Positions 24,801 through 33,800 of a stretch of DNA of 64,000 nt are shown here, piece after piece. The stretch is from Brachionus manjavacas (taxonomy: Eukaryota; Rotifera; Eurotatoria; Ploima; Brachionidae), in contig JAHQIY010000041.1 of NCBI GenBank assembly GCA_019054805.1, positions 186,001-250,000 of the forward strand, read 5' to 3'. Each line of letters begins with the position of its first letter. The stretch's first letter is position 1. Below the pieces are notes generated by a model. That model saw only the letters and a list, made by a program, of their open reading frames with translations. It did not search any database and was not told the origin of the DNA. Position numbers and translations under genes: made by a program.

Positions 24801-27800
24801 CTTTTTCTCCAGGCAAGAATTCATTTTCTTCCAAGTAATTTGGCTTGAAATTTGCTAAAATGGCATTAGATAAATACCGAATAGAAATAATTTCCATTTT
24901 CAATTCTTACCTAATATGGGATCACTGCTAGACATACCTGGAATACCTTGTTTAATTCTCACACTCTCTTCCATTTCAAAAAAACGACATAAATGAGCAT
25001 ACTTTTGGGTAATGAAATCTTCGGCTATGTATTCCTTTGTGTCAATTTCTCTTTTCTTAAAAGTGTGATTTCTGTCTCGAATAGAATCGTAAAATGGTCC
25101 ACAATAAGCTTTCCACAAAGGACAAATGAAGCTCTCATTTCTTGTAAGGTCCACGCAATGCTTCCGATTGTGGCAATAGCTCTGCTCGTTTGAGACATAC
25201 GATTCGTATCTAATTAATCGTGTCTCATTAAAAACACAAATTCTAAATCAAGAGATTAAATGATGTCGCATAAGTCTTATTCAAATTTTGTAAATCCAAA
25301 AAAATATCCAATTTATCTTTCCCAAGAATTATTTGCTTTTTGATTTTTTTTTATAAAAAGAACAGCTATGAAAGATTCTTTTTCTCATAAAACATGTTCT
25401 TAATTTGATTAAGTAACAGAAAAATTCAAAAAGAATCAATTAAAAGACTTAATTCATTAAATTGAAAGCATTTACATTTTAAACAAGAAAATACGCATTA
25501 ATGTAATAAACCTTAAAAAATATTTTTCTAAATGTTTTCCGGATCTGTTAGGATCTGGTGATTCGCGGAAGTTAATCAACATATTCATTAAATTCTAGCC
25601 AGACTTGTTTTTAAATCACAAGTCAAGTCAATGACTTAAATATTTTTTATTTTATTAAATAAATTTCTAAATAAACCATAATCTAAAAATTATATCGGTC
25701 AGAGTTATCTGCATTTATCCATAAGGTTCAGCCTTCAGACAAAAAATATATTTCGTTGAATAACGCACATTTATAAATAGGTGATACATTTTTTAAAGAA
25801 ATAGAATTTAATTTTTTAACATTTTATGATTTTTTGATTGTTTATTTTAAAAAAAAATTTTGTTCAAGTAATAGCTTTGACTTAGAGTTGAAACTGTAAC
25901 GTGAGAGAACTACAACAATAAGAGTTAATTTTGATTGTATTTTTTTGTTCAATTTAAACGAACTGATTTGGCGTACATGAACTTTGCCAAGGTGTTTGAC
26001 AAACTACCGCACTAAAGAATATTCATATAAATTAAGCTGTTAGGGCCTTGGCTGTGTTAGAAAGTGGATTATCAATTTTCTGCACACCAGGAGACAAATA
26101 GTTGTGCAGTCAATCCTCGATAATCCGACCCATTTTAAAGTCGGATTTAAGAAAATTAAACAAAATTGGTTTATATATGTAGCTTTTTTTAATGCAATTA
26201 ACCAAGAATAAATTCAACATAAAAAAAAATAAATTTTTAAAATTTTTTCTAAAACGATTGATCGTTATTTTTTAAGCTTATTTTTATTAATGTATCTTTT
26301 ATGCTTTCTTTAATTAAAAAAAATGGTGACATTTTTTTGCTTTTGTCACCATTTTTAACATAGGGAAAAATTGTCGGATGATGAGTCGGATTATCGAGGC
26401 TTGACTCTATTAAGCAGCAGTGAGTCAAGCTGAAAAGTTCACAGTGGTGTACCACAAGAATTTGTTCAAGGTATATTCCTGTTTATGCTCTAAATAGATG
26501 ATGTGCCAGATGGTGTAAGGAATAAATGTAAGGTCATGGCCGATGACACTAAGATTCTAGCAAAAGTTGACACTAAAGTAAATAAGCTTAAGTGCTAAGA
26601 AGTGTCGAGTAATGCATTTAAGTTGGACAAGGTTAACCTAGAATCGCTTAGATCGATATGTTAGCAAAGAATTGTCATCCAAGATTCCATGTAGTTCCGA
26701 AAACTGGAATACATAATAGCTTAGGGTTTTTTTTTTTTTTATCATTTGTCTAAACTCTTTTGAAATATCATCAAAATTAACCAATTTGTTTACAAAAATC
26801 CAATAGATAGTAGACAAGGATATTTTTATCAAAGTTTTTGAGAAGAAAATTTTGTTTCTTAGCGTCATTTAAAAAAATTGTTTTTTTATTTGAAATAAAA
26901 TTTTTGATTTAAATTTAATATTTTACAAAACAAACTTATGATCAATTTACAAATTTAAATAGAAAAATTAAAAGATTTTTTTTTGAGTTAATCTGAATAA
27001 ATTATTTAAGATTATTTTTAAATCTAAAATTTATTTAAATAACTAAAAAACATTTAGCTAATGTAATTGAGCAAGATCTTCTAATGAAGTACACTTTCTT
27101 TTTTAAAATCTCGTGATAATTCATTACGTGATCTTAATGCAGTACACTAATGACTTAAACCTTTTAATTTATAATTAAGAAAAAATGTTGAGAATTTTTA
27201 ATTATTAATAGTTCCACAATCAATGCTTTATTTGACAATGTCTAAAAAATAAAAAAAGAAACGCGTCTCGTTTTAAACCAAGCATTTATTTTTAGAATTA
27301 CAGTCAACCCCCTTTAATCCGGCCTTCGATACCTCGGAAAATTCGCTTACTAGGGCCAAAAAAACCTGTTTTGTGTAAAATACATTCTTAAAAATTCATT
27401 CTTTAAAATACATTCTTAAAAGCCGAATATCTTAAAAATTAACTCGCCGAATTAACGAGGGTTGACTGTATCCAAATATCAACAACAATTTTAAATAAAC
27501 CCACAAATAGTAAAAAGAGGAAATTAAATATTTTATAGAATGGTATAAAATTTTGATGTATAGATTTTTAACTTTATAAAGAAAATTTTTTTTTGGCTAT
27601 TATTTTACTTGTAATGTTAATTTACTTTATAAAATAATCTTAAAAAAATAATCTTAAAAAGTAAAAAAAATGTTCTTATTGACCGAATTTAATCAAGATT
27701 TTGTCAAATATTTTATAGAATTTAAAAATTGAGGAAATTAAAAAATTTTAAATAATTTATTAAAAGAAAAAGGCCGGCTTGAACACCTTTGGCTACAAAT

Positions 27801-30800
27801 TACATCGTTCTTTAAAGAAAATATTAATTTTATTATTTTATTTTAAAGAGCAATAAGAAAACGACTTAAAACAAACTCTTGATCATTTTTTCTAATTCAA
27901 ATATTTTTGGGAAAATTTCTGAAATTTAACTTTTTTTAAATTAATATTTTCTATTATCTGCCGAAATAAAAGTCTAATTCATTTGAAACTTTTAACTTTA
28001 ATTAATTAATGACTTAGCTTTACAACAATTCCTGTATACATGTTAAACCAATCTCAAAAACATTTTCTCAACTAATTGAAAAAATTTTTAAATTTAAATG
28101 AGTTAACTCAAATTTTGTAAAGTTTATTTTAAATTTTTATTTCAAAAATATTGGTAGCAAAGATCGATTTGTTCATTTTATTAATTATAGCAGAAATTCG
28201 ATTAAAGACAAGGCACTTTTATTAAGAAAATTTTTTTTGTATAAAAATGAAGAATCTTATTGACAATAAACTTATCTTAAATTAATTTTTATTTTGAAAT
28301 TAGATTTTTTTAAACTTAATTGAAAAATTTAAAAGACTTATCTATTGTTTTAAGTCGTTTTCTTATTGCTCTTTAAAATAAAATAATAAAATTAATATTT
28401 TCTTTAAAGAACGATGTAATTTGTAGCCAAAGGTGTTCAAGCCGGCCTTTTTCTTTTAATAAATTATTTAAAATTAAACTTGCTCTTTGTTTTAAAAAGG
28501 TTCCCAATCTCTTTGAAATTATCACTCTAAATATCAACTTTAATTCAAAATATTTAGAAAAAACTGCTAATTATTAATTAATAAAAAATGAACAAAAATG
28601 AACTTTATACAAAAAGGAGAAATGGGTCTTGTAAAACTTAATAACAAACTGATATTAATTTTTCTTTAATTAATTAATTAAAAAAATATAAAAAAATTTT
28701 TTCGAAATAAAATCTAAATCAATCAGTCAATTTTTCTATTTTATAGATCCAATTTTTTTTCTCCTCTTAGAACTATGGAAACATAAGTTTTAAAAATAGT
28801 CTAACATATAAACACTCACTAGACTCGAAAACCGCTGGACTCTTACTTGGCGAAGACACATTTACTAAAAATAATTGACACCAATCTAAACTAAATTAAT
28901 TTTTGATATTGAAATTTTTAAATTTGATATTCAATTGAAATGTAAATTTTTGTTAGTTGAATAACTGATATTGAAATTTCAATCCCAATGATATTGAGCT
29001 TTACAAGACCCGAAGAAATTATAAAAAAAAATTACTTCAGGACATTCTTTAATTTATTTTACATAAATACTTCAAATCTTATTTATTATTTTTTAAATTT
29101 TATACTTAGTTTCAATAAAGCCTTAAATAATTAAAAAATAAACCTAACATTTTTTATAATCAAACAAAAAAAACGTCCAATTCCATGTTCACTTTTTAAT
29201 TTTCACAATTTAATTTTTAAATTAAATTTTGAATTCTAGATACAAATACTTTTGGAATAGAAAAATTCAAAATAAACTTTACAAAAAATCAGTTTAAAAA
29301 TTTAAATCTAAAAATCAATTTAATAAATAAATTGAGAAAATATACCTTTAAAATTTTTTATCTTTATAAATCTACATAACTTGCAAAGAATGTAACATTA
29401 AAATTATTTAAATAATTCCAGACTTCAATTTAAATTATTAAAGATAAACTCTTTGAATTAAATGATCATCAACTTTAATATGCCGAAAATTCTTTTTTAA
29501 CTCAAACATTATTTGGTCAATCAAGATACATTGGATCATAAAATTTTTTGGATTTAGAAAAAAATGAAAGAATAAATTCTTACGGTAAATTTGGAGGCGA
29601 GAAAGCACTTTTGACAACTCCAGCATAAATGCACACAACAGATAAGATAACAGCTACCAGTGAAATGGGAGCCAATTTGCTGACAAACTTGATTCCAATG
29701 AAAACACAAAGACCGATTATGATTAAAAAAAGAGTGCCATAGATGCGAAAATTTTGAAATGCATCAGACTGATTCTCTATGTCCCCAATCAAGGTGCATT
29801 GAGGACACATGTATTTGAGAAATATTTCAACTGCTCCAACAATGTACATTGAGCCCGCACAGGTTGTTCCCAAATAAAAAAGTATTCCTACAGCTCCACC
29901 AAACTCTGGACCAAGTGCCCGTGAGATCATAAAATAGGGACCACCAGCGGGAACAATGCCATTTGTGGCAATCGCACTCGTTGATATTGCTGTCAGCAAA
30001 GTCTATTTGACAAAGAGTTGATCAGAAGAGCATTTTGGTTAGAAAAACTTACGCATGAGCAACAGAGCAAGAGTATGAGCGATGCTTGAAATGCACCAGC
30101 TATTCCCACAATCCACGAAGCTCTTATAAACAAAATAACACCGAGGATGTTTTGCACGCAAGGTAAAAACACTCCCAAGACTGTTCCGAGTTTATTTTTA
30201 GGCTAATAAAATTAAAATGTTTCAAAACTTTATTTTTTTTAAAAATTAGAATTTTCATACTTTCGAAGTTGGTTCACTTTTTGATTCTTTATTTGGCGGT
30301 ATGACGCTGTCAAAGTTTAAGATGCTGCTTAGGAAATTTCCAAGCGGTTTTTGGTCATATTCCTTTAAAAAAAAAATAAAGTGTAAATAATGTTGTGTCA
30401 TTTTAAATCAATTTAATTACTTCATAAAGTTCTAGATTATTGGGATTTGGGTTGAGAGGTATCTTAACATCATGGTTGGCATCATTCATTGTGTTATCTA
30501 GTGAAATTACATTAGTTTTTAGAAGATAAATTTTTTTTTATTTTTGAATTGAACAAGCTAAAAAGTCTATTTTATTCTAGAAAATTGACTTATTTAATCC
30601 AAAACTAAATGAAGCTTGAATTAATTAAAAAAAACTAATTTCGAATTTAATCTTTATTTAGAAAGTCGGAAAATGTTTGGTAAAATTGGATTTTTAATTG
30701 AAATTTTTTCTTCGATTTTCCGATTTATTAAATTTAAAATTCAATTTTGCTTCATCAGTAGAAAAAAAATTTTCTATCATGATATAAAAATAGTTTTTGA

Positions 30801-33800
30801 CTAGCTTAAATTGTTTCTAATCAATATTTTCTTCTTATAACGAGAAAGCAATGAACATCACATACTACTTATTTTTGTGATAATGAGTCTAGAAGAATTC
30901 TTGCAATACAAGATAATTAGAGCAATTCTCAAATTATAAAAAGGAATAATATTATTTGTACTTGAAGCAAATGTAATATGATTCTGATGGAAAAAAATGT
31001 AGTGCAATTTTTGTAGATGCTGCTGGTTTAAGGATTCAAACAGTTTTTAATTAGAAGATAATCGATCTCGGAGTAGAAAGAAGACTTTACATTAGTGGCG
31101 TGTATTGCTTGCTCAATTCTTCCCTTTGCTAAGAGATATTCTAATTTTTTCTGAGACTTTTTTTCATCAAGGAAACATTAGAAATATTAGATAATTAAAA
31201 AAATGCTTTATTCCTTCTTTTTACATTTAGATAACCAAAAAAAGAGCGGTTTGACAAAATTTTTTTTAAATTTCATGATAAATTATATTTTTGATTCATT
31301 TATTTTGAAGGCAAATTTAAAATTAATTAACTAAAAAAAGTTAGTCTGGTAAAATGAAATTTAATTAAAGAAAAAAAAGTATAAATTGAATTTTTTTATT
31401 TTTACACATGAGAAAAATCACATTTATAAAAAAATAAAACAAAACCTTTAGATTTTATTCAATTTTTTATTTTTTTAAAATTTCCCAGTGCTTTTACAAT
31501 AAGAGTCTTTATTGAGTCTTTTTTTGATTTTTAAATTGATAAAATAATTTAAGAAATTTAAGTAGAAAAAAGATAGAAAAAAATTGATATTTGGTATTTT
31601 TTGTCAGATCTATGTCATACCTATTGGTATAAAAATCTTAGATGTCGACTGAAAATATTGAAATTTAATTGTGAAACATCAATCTTTTCTACTAGGCTTT
31701 AATTAGATTAAATGATCGATCAAGTGAAATAAAATCATCCTTGTATGTGTCACTCAAAAGTTGGCGTGACATTTATTTTATGAATTTTTATCTTTATTTA
31801 TGCTCCAATCCACCTTAACAAAATAAATCTATTTTTTTCCCAAATGTCATTTTCTTTTAAAAAAATTAAATTCTCTAAAAAATTTTTTTGGTAAATGCCA
31901 ATTATTTATTATTATTTTTATTTATTTCAAAAAAACACCACTTGGATGATAAAAGTAAAAATAAAAATCAAGTTAGAAAAAAAAAATTTTTTTTTTGTTT
32001 TTGTTAGTTTCTAAATAAATTATAAATTGACATAAAGAATATATGATTAAATGCAAATTAACACCTTAATACTCAACCTGGGACAAAGGACCAACTCATA
32101 TGCGCTTGAGAATGGTAAAACGTGATTTTTATAAGAGCTTAATTTTGACAATAAAAAATTCTAAATTTACTGAAATGAAAGAATTCACTCACAGCTAGAT
32201 AGAAGTCACTTTTCAATAGACTAGTTAATTAACCAAAAAGTAATTAATTCGATTAAACGCTACGGTTTCAAAAATCAATCAATTTGAACATTTTTTGAAG
32301 ATTTTAAATTTGAATTTTTTAAGCTTTGTTTAAATATCTTTACTCTTACTAGAAACATTTAAATTAGAAACAAAAATAAAAAATAGAATTTTTTTTTTAA
32401 ATATTCAATATTAAAAATTTACGAAATCTTTACTCTTAGATTAAAATTAATATTAAAAAATATGAGTTAAGAATAAAACATTAATTTACATAATTGAATT
32501 CGATTTTAGCTCAAAATGATTTTTATTAATTTTGAATTTTTTTCTTGCTTTCGAAAAATTTTTAATTAATTATTTTTTGCTAAATGTTCTAAATTTTTTG
32601 AATTATTTTATGAAAATGTTTCGTACGAAATTTTTAAGGATAATATTTAAATTTACATTTCCTTGCAAACTATTTCTTTTTAAAAAAAAATAATTTAAAA
32701 AGGTTATGGGGTAATTTGGTAAAAATCCTAAGAATGGATCTTTTGTGTATTTCTATAAAATGGCATGTCTTGGTCATTTTTAGGCTAAAGACTTTTACCA
32801 AAATTTGCACTTTATCTTGGTAATAATTAGACAGATTTTTTCTTTTTTCATAGCATACAGTTTTTTTTGACCGATGGAATATGATGATGGTGAGGGTCTC
32901 AAGGAATATTTCTAAAAATTAGGTTCTTTGGAACTAGATTGTGATTATTTTTACTAAATTTTTAAATTAAAAGTGAAAAAAAATTATTAGAAAATAATTA
33001 ATCTTAAAATTTTCATAAAAGAAAAGAGTCGAAAATTCAAGAAAATACTATTTTTCTATTTATGTAATTCGTGTATAATAAAAATACTGTAATTAGTTAA
33101 AAAAATAATGCTGCATTCATATTTGGAAATTTACATAACTAAAAATGGTTTGATAAACATTTTCCAATTTTTTGGCTGATTATTGATGAAGACAAGTTTT
33201 TAATTAATTAATTTTTTTCCCAACACTAGCTAAGGCTGAACTCGAAATAAAAAAATTGAATATTTATCCCAAATGTCATTTTCTTTAAAACATCTTTTTG
33301 AGTAAATATCAATTTTTTATTAAATAAAAATTTAACAATTACTCACGCAAGATTTGAATAACTTTTAAAATTTTTTTTAAAAAGGCATTAAGAGCAGACT
33401 AGTTAAAGCAAAAGGTGCCTCAGCTAGACTCCGACCATTATGGAAGTCATCCAGCTACAGTAGGTGGCTTGGACATGTAATGTGATTGAAAATAACACGT
33501 TTAATGGTGAGAATCATAAAATCGAAATTAATAAGATTAATTAAAAAAGAATTTTCAAACCTAAAAATAGAAATAAAATTTTGCTAAATCAAATAAAATT
33601 AATATATTGAGAAAATCTTGTTTAATGATTATTTAAATTGTCAAAAGGAATTATTTCTAAGGCTAATAAAATAATTTTTGTTTGTTTAGCACTCTCTTTA
33701 AATAGACTCGATTTTTTTCTTTCTATCTGCCTTAACAAATGTTACAAAAAAATCTCAAAATTAACTCTTTTACAAAGTTTATTTAATACTCATTAAAAGT

